Both the position numbers and the translations under genes were made by a program. From positions 1 to 5,899 of the forward strand of contig JADYZI010000060.1 in NCBI GenBank assembly GCA_020853255.1: DNA of 5,899 bases. The letters are read 5' to 3'. This document shows positions 1 through 5,899 of this stretch, one piece after another (positions within the stretch are counted from its first letter, which is position 1; every line of letters starts with the position of its first letter). Origin of the DNA: Acidobacteriota bacterium. Its GTDB lineage: Bacteria; Acidobacteriota; Blastocatellia; Pyrinomonadales; Pyrinomonadaceae. The notes under the pieces are model-generated. The model did not search any database, was not told the DNA's origin, and was given only the letters and a program-made list of their open reading frames with translations.

Positions 1-2
1 GG

Positions 3-332
3 CGCATCATCGACCGCATCCGCTTTTCCTCACGCCGCATCTCGGCGGATGCTTTGGACGATGTCGCGGTTGAACCCATGGACAGATCGGACAGGAAAAT
101 GCAGGCCTCGATCGAGGCAAACGATGCTGTCAAAGCATTGAACGCTCTGCGGCCCGAACAGCGCCAGGTACTGCAGCTATCCATTGTCCAGGGGCTCTCG
201 CATCAGGAGATAGCGGACCATACAGGAATGCCGCTCGGAACGGTCAAGACACACGCCCGGCGCGGCATTTTGCAGGCGCGCGAATTTTTAGGCTTGGGGA
301 ATTTGGAATCCGGTAAGGAGGTGCACGCATGA
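3..332 (+). CDS. ECF-type RNA polymerase sigma factor, C-terminal part (5' end outside window)
   Basis: This is the last 109 codons of a sigma-70 family, extracytoplasmic-function sigma factor. It would direct RNA polymerase to a small regulon in the cytoplasm. The reading frame is open from base 3. The first residues, RIIDRIRFSSRR, match the end of region 2 (the 'RNxxIDRxRxxxRR' segment that contacts the -10 element). After a variable linker, region 4 runs from about visible residue 45 to 97. It contains ALRPEQRQVLQLSIVQGLSHQEIA and the helix-turn-helix MPLGTVKTHARRGILQARE, which recognises the -35 element. An internal TTG or ATG start would cut off region 2, so the true start lies upstream of the window. 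The stop overlaps the next start as ATGA, placing it in an operon with its anti-sigma factor. Family assignment is secure; the subgroup is not. An RskA-like partner hints at a SigK-like group, but this is inference. Confidence 0.93.
   Translation, partial: RIIDRIRFSSRRISADALDDVAVEPMDRSDRKMQASIEANDAVKALNALRPEQRQVLQLSIVQGLSHQEIADHTGMPLGTVKTHARRGILQAREFLGLGNLESGKEVHA
315..321 (+). promoter_or_regulatory. Shine-Dalgarno of the anti-sigma gene
   Basis: AAGGAGG lies 7 bases before the ATG at 329, inside the last codons of the sigma factor gene. It fixes the start of the downstream gene and, with the ATGA overlap, supports coupled translation of the pair. Confidence 0.8.
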
Positions 333-1168
333 CAGGCGAAGAAAAAGAAAAAGTGCTAGACCTCCTGTGCGATAAATTCGTTTACGGGCTGAGCGACGAA
401 GAGGCGAGGGAACTTGATCAACTCGGATACGATCAGCTCGATGCGGAATCCATTGAAAAGACAATAGCGGCACTTGGGCTGGTCGATCTTGATCCGGCGG
501 CTGAAATGCCGGCATCGCTGCAGTCAAAACTGCGGAGCGATGCAGATGGATTTTTTGGAGCTAGCGCGGCAGATGAGGAATCCGCGGTACCGCAGCGGCA
601 AATAGTCCTTAGCGGCGGCAGAGGCCGGTCGTGGTTCGACTGGATGGGCTGGGCGGTCGCAGCGGCGGCGTGTGTGGCACTTGCTGTCTCACTGCTTATT
701 CCGCGCGGTGGTCCGCAGATCGCCGGCCAACCGACGCCGACGCCGACGCCCGAAGAACGGCTGACGCCCGCCCAGGAGCGCGAGCGTTTTATGGAATCGT
801 CACCACAGATGGTCAAGGCGGAGTGGGGCCCGGGAAAGATGGAGAACGTCAATGTTTCGGGCGACGTTGTATGGAGCGATGCGAAACAGGCGGGCTACAT
901 ACGGCTCCGCGGGCTGCCGAAGAACGATCCGGATAAACAAACCTATCAATTGTGGATAGTTGAAGAAGGGCAGGGGCCAAAAACGCCGGTCGATGGCGGC
1001 GTTTTCGACATAACTACGGACGGCGATGTTATTCTCCCGATCGACCCAAAGATCCGGGCCCGCAATCCGCAGGCGTTCGCCATTACGGTCGAAAAGCCGG
1101 GCGGCGTTGTCATTTCAAAGCAGGAAAAAGTTGCCGCTATAGCCCCCGTGAAACTGAATCAAAGCTGA
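329..1168 (+). CDS. Membrane-anchored anti-sigma factor, RskA (anti-sigma-K) type
   Basis: This 279-residue protein is predicted to bind and restrain the sigma factor encoded just upstream. Layout: an acidic cytoplasmic N-terminal part (about 1-100) with the segment LLCDKFVYGLSDEEARELDQL, which resembles the start of anti-sigma domains; one membrane helix at about 106-124 (WMGWAVAAAACVALAVSLLI); a Pro-Thr hinge at 135-141; and an outer domain (about 155-275). The outer domain carries the RskA C-terminal hallmarks: YQLWIVEEG near 206-214, VDGGVFDI near 221-228, and AFAITVEKPGGV near 249-260. There is no HxxxCxxC zinc motif, so it is not a ZAS-type anti-sigma factor. The start is supported by AAGGAGG 7 bases upstream and by the ATGA overlap. 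In this family release of the sigma factor usually involves proteolysis of the membrane protein. The signal and protease cannot be told from this sequence. Confidence 0.9.
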   Translation: MTGEEKEKVLDLLCDKFVYGLSDEEARELDQLGYDQLDAESIEKTIAALGLVDLDPAAEMPASLQSKLRSDADGFFGASAADEESAVPQRQIVLSGGRGRSWFDWMGWAVAAAACVALAVSLLIPRGGPQIAGQPTPTPTPEERLTPAQERERFMESSPQMVKAEWGPGKMENVNVSGDVVWSDAKQAGYIRLRGLPKNDPDKQTYQLWIVEEGQGPKTPVDGGVFDITTDGDVILPIDPKIRARNPQAFAITVEKPGGVVISKQEKVAAIAPVKLNQS

Positions 1169-1176
1169 ACGCGTAG

Positions 1177-1182
1177 TATAAT
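1177..1182 (+). promoter_or_regulatory. Possible -10 box upstream of the M16 peptidase gene
   Basis: A perfect TATAAT lies 8 bases after the anti-sigma stop codon. No good -35 hexamer is visible at the expected 16-18 base spacing (the sequence there is close to CTGAAT). Transcription from it would give a leader of roughly 90 bases before the ATG at 1278. No terminator is seen between the anti-sigma gene and the peptidase gene, so read-through from the sigma operon is also possible. Confidence 0.35.
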
Positions 1183-1265
1183 CAGGTCACATATTCATAG
1201 CTGCCAATGGTTCGATCTTCGGGTTGGATGCGTTGGCGGTGTATCAGTGCATAACATATAAATCT

Positions 1266-1271
1266 AAGGAG
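1266..1271 (+). promoter_or_regulatory. Shine-Dalgarno that sets the M16 peptidase start
   Basis: AAGGAG lies 6 bases before the ATG at 1278. This favours 1278 over the longer in-frame TTG start at 1224, which would add 18 residues ahead of a normal signal peptide. Confidence 0.8.
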
Positions 1272-1277
1272 CTTGCC

Positions 1278-4076
1278 ATGCGCATCAAAGAGATCTTTGC
1301 CGGATTTCTCGTCGCGTTCGTGCTTGCAGCAGCGAACGCGCCCGCCCAGAGTTTTGATAAACTTCCGCCCTTGAGTGTGAAGGAATACGCCCTAAAGAAC
1401 GGCCTGCGTGTCATTCTGCATCAGGACAAGTCAACGCCGATCGTGTCGGTCGGTGTGTGGTACCACGTCGGATCAAAGAATGAGGTGCCCGGCCGGACCG
1501 GCTTCGCTCATCTTTTCGAACATATGATGTTCCAGGGCTCGAAGAACTATGATGCCGATTATTTCACACCGCTCCAGGAAGCCGGTGCGACGATCAACGG
1601 AACGACGAACGTCGATCGGACATGGTACTTTGAGACCGTCCCGTCAAACTTTCTTGAACTGGCCGTAATGCTTGAGGCCGACCGCATGGGCGGGCTTCTT
1701 GACGCAATGACGCAGGAAAAGCTTGATAACCAGCGCGACGTTGTGAAAAACGAACGCCGCCAGCGTGTCGATAACCAGCCTTACGGAACGGCTTTTGAAA
1801 AGATCACCGAGATCATGTACCCGGCGGGCCATCCATATCACTGGACGACGATCGGATCGCTCGAAGATCTGCAGGCGGCGTCGATGGAGGACGTAAAATC
1901 GTTCTTCCGCCAATACTACGTTCCGAACAATGCGTACCTTGTCCTTTCCGGCGATTTCGACGAGAAAGAAGCACGCGGTTGGGTCGAGAAGTATTTTGGC
2001 CCGATCAGCAAGGGTTCCGACATTGTGCGGCCGAACCCGAAGGAACCAAAGCTGGATAAGGAGATCCGAACCACGGTTGAAGATACAGTGCCTCTTCAGC
2101 GCCGGTATATGGTTTGGCACAGCGTCCCGGCGTATGCGGCGGACGAACCCGCACTGGACATGCTCGGCTTTATCCTGTCATCGGGCAGGACCTCACGGCT
2201 GCAAAGTAATCTCTTGTACGGCAAGGAACTTGTCTCGCAGATATTTGGCGGCAACGGGGCCAATGAGGCCGGGGGAACATTCCAGATAACCGCAACCGCA
2301 CGGCCGGGAAAGGACCTTGACGTTATAGAAAAAGAGGTCAATCTTGAGATCGACCGGATCAAGAAAGAACCGCCAACGGCGGAAGAGATGTCGCGGGCAT
2401 TGAATTCGATCGAATCTCAAAGCATCTATAGCCTGCAGACAACTCTTGGCAAGGCCGGCCAGTTGACCAGCTATGCCGGTTTTCTTGGCAAACCGGACTA
2501 CTTCCAGCCGGACCTGGACCGATACCGAAAGGTGACCGCGGCGGATGTGTCGCGGGTTGCGAACGAGTATCTAGGGTCGAACCGCCTTGTAATGACGTAT
2601 GTTCCGCGCACGGGCGAAGCTCCGCGCTCTGACCGCGCCGCGGACCGCGGAACGTCCGTTAAAAAATCAAAACCGGACGAGGCGAAGATCGCCGAGCAGA
2701 CCGAAAAGCTGCCGAAGCCGGGACCGCAGCCAAAGTTCTCGCTGCCGCCGATCGAGAAGGCCAAGCTCAGCAACGGGCTTGAGATATGGATGGTCGAACA
2801 GAAGGAATTGCCGATCATTTCAATGAACCTCGTGCTAAAGACAGGTTCGGTGAATGAGCCGGACGACCGCACCGGTGTCTCCGGCCTGATGACCCAATTG
2901 CTGGACGACGGTACCAAAACAAGAAGCGCGGTCGAGATCGCCAACCAGCTTCAGGGCATCGGGGCAAGCGTTAATGCCGGATCCGGTTATGATTCGACCA
3001 ATGTCGGACTTCAGACGCTGACAAAAAATCTCGATCAGGCCCTCGATATTTACACGGATGTCATCCTGAATCCTGTATTCCCGGCCAAAGAGCTGGAAAG
3101 CCTGCGGGCCCGAGCTCTGGTCGGCCTTCGGCAGCAGCGGTCCAACCCGAACGCCATTTCGAACAATGTTTACGCGAAGGTACTCTACGGCGATCAGCCG
3201 TATGGCCGCGATAATACCGAGGCGTCGCTAAAAGCCATTTCACGCGACGACCTGGTGAAATACTACGAATCGACCTTCCGGCCGAACAATGGCGTTTTGA
3301 TCGTTGTCGGTGATTTTAATAAAGCAACGCTCAAATCCAAGCTCGAAAAAGCGTTTGCCAACTGGAAGCCTGGCGACGTCTCCGCACGTTCGATACCGGC
3401 CGCAAAACCGATCGAGAAGGCGCGTATTTTTATTGTCGATCGCCCGGGCTCGGCCCAGTCTGTCGTGTCGATCGGACAGGTCGGCGTCGATCGGCTGAAT
3501 CCGGACTACTATGCTCTGAACGTGATGAACACGATCCTCGGCGGTGCTTTCACGTCGCGGATAAATATGAATCTGCGTGAAGACAAGGGCTACACCTACG
3601 GAGCACGAAGCACCTGGTCATTTCGGCGGGGAGCCGGGCCATTTTCGGCCGGCGGCGACATTCAGACGGCTTACACAAAGGAGGCCGTTGAAGAGTTCAT
3701 AAAGGAACTAAATGATATCCGCGGCGGGCGGCCGGTAACGCAGAAGGAGTTGGAATACAACAAACAGAGCCTCATTCGGCGTTATCCGGGAGCCTTCGAA
3801 ACGGTCGGTGCGATATCGGGGCAGCTTGCCAACCTGGTGACGTACAATCTGCCGCAGTCGTACTTTAACGACTATATTGCCCGTGTGAACGCCGTTTCAC
3901 TAAGCGACGTTAATCGGGTGGCGAAACAGTATCTTGATCCGGCAAAGATGGCGATAGTGATAGTCGGTGACCGAAAGGTCATCGAGCCGGGGCTAAAGGA
4001 ACTGGGTTACGGGATAACCATACTTGATCCGGAGGGCAAGCCGCTTGAGACCGAGGCCGGGCCGGGTATGAAATAG
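1278..4076 (+). CDS. Secreted M16 family zinc metallopeptidase, two fused halves (PqqL-like size)
   Basis: This 932-residue protein is likely a periplasmic or outer-envelope peptidase that degrades peptides or short unfolded proteins inside a closed chamber. An N-terminal signal peptide (MRIKEIFAGFLVAFVLAAANAPA) probably ends at A23, with no lipobox. The first half (about 30-442) has the inverted zinc motif HLFEH: H78 and H82 bind zinc and E81 is catalytic. The third ligand is E159 in KNERR, 77 residues on, the usual M16 spacing. A charged, proline-rich linker (about 443-485) leads to the second half (about 487-905). There the motif has decayed to GLMTQ (G536, T539, Q540), but the SR...GYTYG segment keeps R761 and Y774, the family's substrate-binding pair. 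The first half has R307 but a Ser (320) where the Tyr would be. The length matches PqqL-type fused M16 proteins (about 930). Start chosen from AAGGAG and the signal peptide. The gene appears to stand alone, and its substrate is unknown. Confidence 0.95.
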   Translation: MRIKEIFAGFLVAFVLAAANAPAQSFDKLPPLSVKEYALKNGLRVILHQDKSTPIVSVGVWYHVGSKNEVPGRTGFAHLFEHMMFQGSKNYDADYFTPLQEAGATINGTTNVDRTWYFETVPSNFLELAVMLEADRMGGLLDAMTQEKLDNQRDVVKNERRQRVDNQPYGTAFEKITEIMYPAGHPYHWTTIGSLEDLQAASMEDVKSFFRQYYVPNNAYLVLSGDFDEKEARGWVEKYFGPISKGSDIVRPNPKEPKLDKEIRTTVEDTVPLQRRYMVWHSVPAYAADEPALDMLGFILSSGRTSRLQSNLLYGKELVSQIFGGNGANEAGGTFQITATARPGKDLDVIEKEVNLEIDRIKKEPPTAEEMSRALNSIESQSIYSLQTTLGKAGQLTSYAGFLGKPDYFQPDLDRYRKVTAADVSRVANEYLGSNRLVMTYVPRTGEAPRSDRAADRGTSVKKSKPDEAKIAEQTEKLPKPGPQPKFSLPPIEKAKLSNGLEIWMVEQKELPIISMNLVLKTGSVNEPDDRTGVSGLMTQLLDDGTKTRSAVEIANQLQGIGASVNAGSGYDSTNVGLQTLTKNLDQALDIYTDVILNPVFPAKELESLRARALVGLRQQRSNPNAISNNVYAKVLYGDQPYGRDNTEASLKAISRDDLVKYYESTFRPNNGVLIVVGDFNKATLKSKLEKAFANWKPGDVSARSIPAAKPIEKARIFIVDRPGSAQSVVSIGQVGVDRLNPDYYALNVMNTILGGAFTSRINMNLREDKGYTYGARSTWSFRRGAGPFSAGGDIQTAYTKEAVEEFIKELNDIRGGRPVTQKELEYNKQSLIRRYPGAFETVGAISGQLANLVTYNLPQSYFNDYIARVNAVSLSDVNRVAKQYLDPAKMAIVIVGDRKVIEPGLKELGYGITILDPEGKPLETEAGPGMK

Positions 4077-4086
4077 GACCGTGGGA

Positions 4087-4119
4087 TTCCGCTCTTCGGC
4101 GAATTAGAGAAGAGCGGAA
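4087..4119 (+). repeat. Inverted repeat (11-bp perfect stem) after the M16 stop codon
   Basis: TTCCGCTCTTC (4087-4097) and GAAGAGCGGAA (4109-4119) pair perfectly across an 11-base loop, starting 10 bases after the stop codon. No T-run follows on either strand, so it is not a classical intrinsic terminator. It could protect the 3' end of the mRNA or act together with the stronger structure downstream. Confidence 0.7.
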
Positions 4120-4139
4120 GAAATCTGGCAAACCAAAAC

Positions 4140-4209
4140 CGATAGGCCCCCGGGCTGTTATCAGCCAGAGATCTGGACTGAAGACGGCCGCGGGGGCCTA
4201 TCGCTTTTT
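4140..4209 (+). terminator. Long, branched stem-loop with T-run; likely terminator of the M16 transcript
   Basis: CGATAGGCCCCCG (4140-4152) pairs perfectly with CGGGGGCCTATCG (4191-4203), giving 13 GC-rich base pairs, followed by C and TTTTT (4205-4209). The 38-base loop is unusually long for a terminator. It holds a small hairpin directly against the stem, GGCTG-TTAT-CAGCC (4153-4166), and the short near-palindrome CCAGAGATCTGG (4165-4176). A competing small stem, GGCC (4186-4189) with GGCC (4195-4198), would exclude the main one. The simplest reading is a Rho-independent terminator with an enlarged loop. A structured small RNA or a palindromic inserted element is possible but has no further support here. 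Confidence 0.6.
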
Positions 4210-4224
4210 AGAACGGGAGCGTTC

Positions 4225-4260
4225 AAAACGACTCCGCCGGGCAGGCCTCGTTTTTTTCTT
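4225..4260 (+). terminator. Second intrinsic terminator-like hairpin
   Basis: AAAACGA (4225-4231) pairs with TCGTTTT (4248-4254), with a short inner GCC/GGC stem (4236-4238 with 4244-4246). A seven-T run (4251-4257) and CTT follow on the + strand, and an A-rich 5' arm gives T's on the other strand. It could therefore work in both directions. A small hairpin GAACG-GGAG-CGTTC (4211-4224) lies just before it. The stem is weaker than the preceding one because of an unequal internal loop. Confidence 0.45.
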
Positions 4261-4280
4261 TCCATCCGACGCGGGCGCGT

Positions 4281-4297
4281 GCCATAATTTCTATGGC
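4281..4297 (+). promoter_or_regulatory. Possible promoter -10 region inside a small inverted repeat
   Basis: CATAAT (4283-4288) is one mismatch from the -10 consensus and would start transcription about 60 bases before the ATG at 4357. It sits within the inverted repeat GCCATA (4281-4286) / TATGGC (4292-4297), which could be an operator or chance. No convincing -35 element is visible. This is offered as a weak candidate because the downstream gene follows two terminator-like structures and needs its own promoter. Confidence 0.25.
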
Positions 4298-4356
4298 CGG
4301 CCTCATCTACGGCCCGAACTTCTTTTAAATCCCGCACTTCGATCTTTACTTTTTCA

Positions 4357-4908
4357 ATGAAAAAACTGTTCGTTATTGCCATTCTCGCCGCCGCTTGTGT
4401 TGCGGCCCAGGCCCAATCAAAAACGAATGCTGTTATCACCAGACAGATAAAAGATCTCGGCAGCAGTAAGGGCATTAAACTCTCTTATGATCCGGATTCA
4501 AATGTGTCCAAGCTGATGGGCGTTTCCGAAAACTTTTCGGACACCGGGCGATCGGGCGTTCAGGCGATGAATTTTGCGATCGGGTTTATGTACGCCGGGA
4601 ATGAATTGTCCGCGGCCCCGGCGAATGTTCTGCTGACGTTCTGGGTATTGACCAAACGGCCGCGTTTTGCCGAACAGCATAATTTAGTACTCCGAGCGAA
4701 CGACCGCGATCTCGGGCCGGGCCGGTACGCTGCCAAGCCCCGCGAAGATATGGAATATTTGAACTTTGAGATACAGCGTGAGGACCTCGTGAGGATGGCC
4801 ACCGCGACGAATTCGATCTTTGACCTCGGTGCTTTTCAATTTAGCTTCAGTCGAGACCAGCAGAAGTTGATCGCGGACGTGCTGGCCTTATCGGATCCGG
4901 CACGCTAA
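4357..4908 (+). CDS. Exported protein of unknown function
   Basis: I do not recognise a named family for this 183-residue protein. It begins with a clear signal peptide (MKKLFVIAILAAACVAAQAQ): a two-Lys start, a hydrophobic core and probable cleavage after AQA (residue 19). Cys14 lies within the core, and a lipoprotein signal is less likely. The mature part (about 160 residues) is soluble, with no membrane helix. Alternating hydrophobic stretches such as ANVLLTFWVLTK (89-100), HNLVLRAND (108-116), MEYLNFEIQREDLVRMA (132-148) and DLGAFQFSFSRDQQKLIADVLALSD (156-180) suggest a beta-rich domain ending in a helix. No catalytic motif is visible. The start is the only reasonable one, since it opens the signal peptide, yet the bases before it (CTTTACTTTTTCA) contain no Shine-Dalgarno. 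It converges with the polymerase gene, 14 bases away. Coding status is supported by the signal peptide and clean frame. Confidence 0.82.
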   Translation: MKKLFVIAILAAACVAAQAQSKTNAVITRQIKDLGSSKGIKLSYDPDSNVSKLMGVSENFSDTGRSGVQAMNFAIGFMYAGNELSAAPANVLLTFWVLTKRPRFAEQHNLVLRANDRDLGPGRYAAKPREDMEYLNFEIQREDLVRMATATNSIFDLGAFQFSFSRDQQKLIADVLALSDPAR

Positions 4909-4922
4909 CCGTACGGCACATT

Positions 4923-5899
4923 CTATTTGCTCCATTCATCGGCTATTTTTACATCGGTCTTGACCGGTACTTTTTGCAGATATTCGCGGCCCGCCGAGCA
5001 CATTGCATTCTCAAGCTTTTCGGCCGTTTGGTCCGCTTCGCCGGCTGAGCACTCGACAATGACCTCGTCATGAACGATGTTCACGAGTTTGGCTGAGGTG
5101 TCGCGGATGGAATCATGCAGGAGACGAAGCGAGCGTTTAAGAATGTCGGCTGACGTGCCCTGGATCGGCATATTGATCCCATACCGACGCGCTGACGCGA
5201 TCTGCTCTCGGCTGTTCTCATCAAAACGAAGCCGCAGGAGCCGTCCGGACGCGGTCCTTACACTCTTGTCCTTCAATAGACGTTGGCCTTCGTTTCTAAG
5301 GTAGGAATCAAGTTTCCGGAACGTGCCAAAATATTTCCGCATTGCGTCCTCGGCCTCGTTCTGCGATAGCCCCGTCATAAGGCCGAACCGCGAAGCTCCG
5401 ATGCCGTAAACAATGCCGAAATTCAGCCGTTTTGCGAACGAACGCATATCGTCGGTAACTTGGTCGGGAGAAACGCCAAAGACCTGTGATGCCGAGGCGG
5501 CGTGGAAATCCTGGCCTGACACGAATGCGTCGATGAATCTTTCGTCGCCTGAAAATTCAGCCAATATTCGCAGCTCGATCTGCGAATAGTCCGCGATCAC
5601 AAGTTTGCTGCCGGCGGCGGCAGCAGTGAAGCAGCGGCGATAGCTCCTGTCGTGCGGGATCTGCTGGAGGTTCGGGTTCGAACACGAAAAACGTCCGGTC
5701 GGGGCACCTATCTGGCGAAAATCGGCATGGATACGGCCGGTTTGCGGCTCGATGAATTCTAGAATGTTCTCACCAAAGCTCGAGAGCGATTTTGCAACGC
5801 CGCGATATTCGAGCAGCTTTGCCACGACCGGATACTGCTCAGCCAGCGGCTGCAGCTGCCAGGCACGAGTGCTTGCCGGCATTGGAACGCCGAGGTTGA
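4923..5899 (-). CDS. polA: Family-A DNA polymerase (PolI type), C-terminal polymerase domain; 5' end outside window
   Basis: The visible part (about 325 codons) covers most of the polymerase domain, which extends DNA from a primer during repair and gap filling. The numbering here starts at the internal Met at 5882. TGRFSC (62-67) precedes PNLQQIP (70-76). Motif A is DYSQIELR (98-105), with metal-binding D98 and steric-gate E103. Motif B is R147, K151, F155 and Y159 in RSFAKRLNFGIVYG. RRYGINMPIQGTSAD (232-246) follows, and motif C is HDE (271-273). All match the key E. coli PolI residues, so the enzyme should be active; Phe at 155 is the usual PolI residue. The frame stays open upstream of the internal Met (NLGVP), so the gene continues beyond the window. 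LEYRGVAKSLSSFGENIL...TGRIHADFRQIGAPTGR resembles short bifunctional 3'-5' exonuclease/polymerases rather than classical PolI; the symbol is therefore generic. It is convergent with the exported-protein gene. Confidence 0.94.
   Translation of the reverse strand, partial: NLGVPMPASTRAWQLQPLAEQYPVVAKLLEYRGVAKSLSSFGENILEFIEPQTGRIHADFRQIGAPTGRFSCSNPNLQQIPHDRSYRRCFTAAAAGSKLVIADYSQIELRILAEFSGDERFIDAFVSGQDFHAASASQVFGVSPDQVTDDMRSFAKRLNFGIVYGIGASRFGLMTGLSQNEAEDAMRKYFGTFRKLDSYLRNEGQRLLKDKSVRTASGRLLRLRFDENSREQIASARRYGINMPIQGTSADILKRSLRLLHDSIRDTSAKLVNIVHDEVIVECSAGEADQTAEKLENAMCSAGREYLQKVPVKTDVKIADEWSK

Noticed and set aside
731..748. Three tandem copies of CCGACG in the anti-sigma gene
   Set aside because: It simply encodes the Pro-Thr hinge after the membrane helix; three units are too few to call a functional DNA repeat.
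433..852. 139-codon open frame on the minus strand opposite the anti-sigma gene
   Set aside because: The translation is low in complexity (Ser/Ala/Gly-rich) and has no family features, whereas the opposite strand encodes clear RskA motifs.
1224..1277. In-frame N-terminal extension of the M16 peptidase from a TTG codon
   Set aside because: It would put 18 non-signal residues before a textbook signal peptide, and the AAGGAG at 1266-1271 points to the ATG at 1278.
1644..2120. 158-codon open frame on the minus strand within the peptidase gene
   Set aside because: It is a shadow of the real gene in GC-rich coding sequence; the translation has no recognisable domain and no ribosome binding site.
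2498..2944. 148-codon minus-strand open frame over the peptidase linker region
   Set aside because: Shadow frame; composition mirrors the charged linker and start of the second half on the + strand.
2748..3421. Identical 14-base copies of CCGATCGAGAAGGC at 2748-2761 and 3408-3421
   Set aside because: Both encode PIEKA in the same gene using common codons, and flanking sequence is not repeated, so chance is the best explanation.
4140..4203. Integron attC-like or transposon terminal inverted repeat
   Set aside because: No attC core sites, no target-site duplication and no recombinase or transposase gene nearby in the window.

Overview
The window holds five protein genes from what is probably an Acidobacteriota genome, perhaps Blastocatellia/Pyrinomonadales. 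That placement is inferred from moderately high GC, the style of the anti-sigma and secreted proteins, and the polymerase subtype. It is a guess without a marker gene. The genes are all cellular housekeeping or envelope-type genes. I see no transposase, integrase, phage gene, CRISPR array, tRNA or rRNA.

Left part (1-1168, + strand): the 3' end of an ECF sigma factor gene overlaps by ATGA a membrane-bound anti-sigma factor of the RskA type. The two form a translationally coupled sigma/anti-sigma pair. The sigma factor would be held at the membrane until an unknown signal releases it.

Middle (1278-4076, + strand): a 932-residue secreted M16 zinc metallopeptidase has two fused halves. The first half carries the HxxEH...E metal site. 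The second half has lost it but keeps the Arg/Tyr pair typical of the partner subunit. A possible promoter box and a clear Shine-Dalgarno lie in the 109-base gap before it.

Gap 4077-4356: there is no gene here, but three inverted repeats occur in a row. One is a 13-bp perfect stem around a 38-base loop that contains its own hairpin, and it is followed by TTTTT. The third also looks like an intrinsic terminator. The M16 transcript almost certainly ends here.

Right part: a 183-residue exported protein of unknown function (4357-4908, +) has no visible Shine-Dalgarno. It converges, 14 bases apart, with the C-terminal polymerase domain of a family-A DNA polymerase on the minus strand (4923-5899), whose 5' end lies beyond the window. 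All polymerase motifs are intact. The approach to the domain (the LEYR and TGRIHADFRQIGAPTGR region) resembles the short bifunctional exonuclease/polymerase type rather than classical full-length PolI.

Nothing in the window amounts to a clearly new system. The most interesting items are the structured intergenic element, the unknown exported protein and the polymerase subtype.
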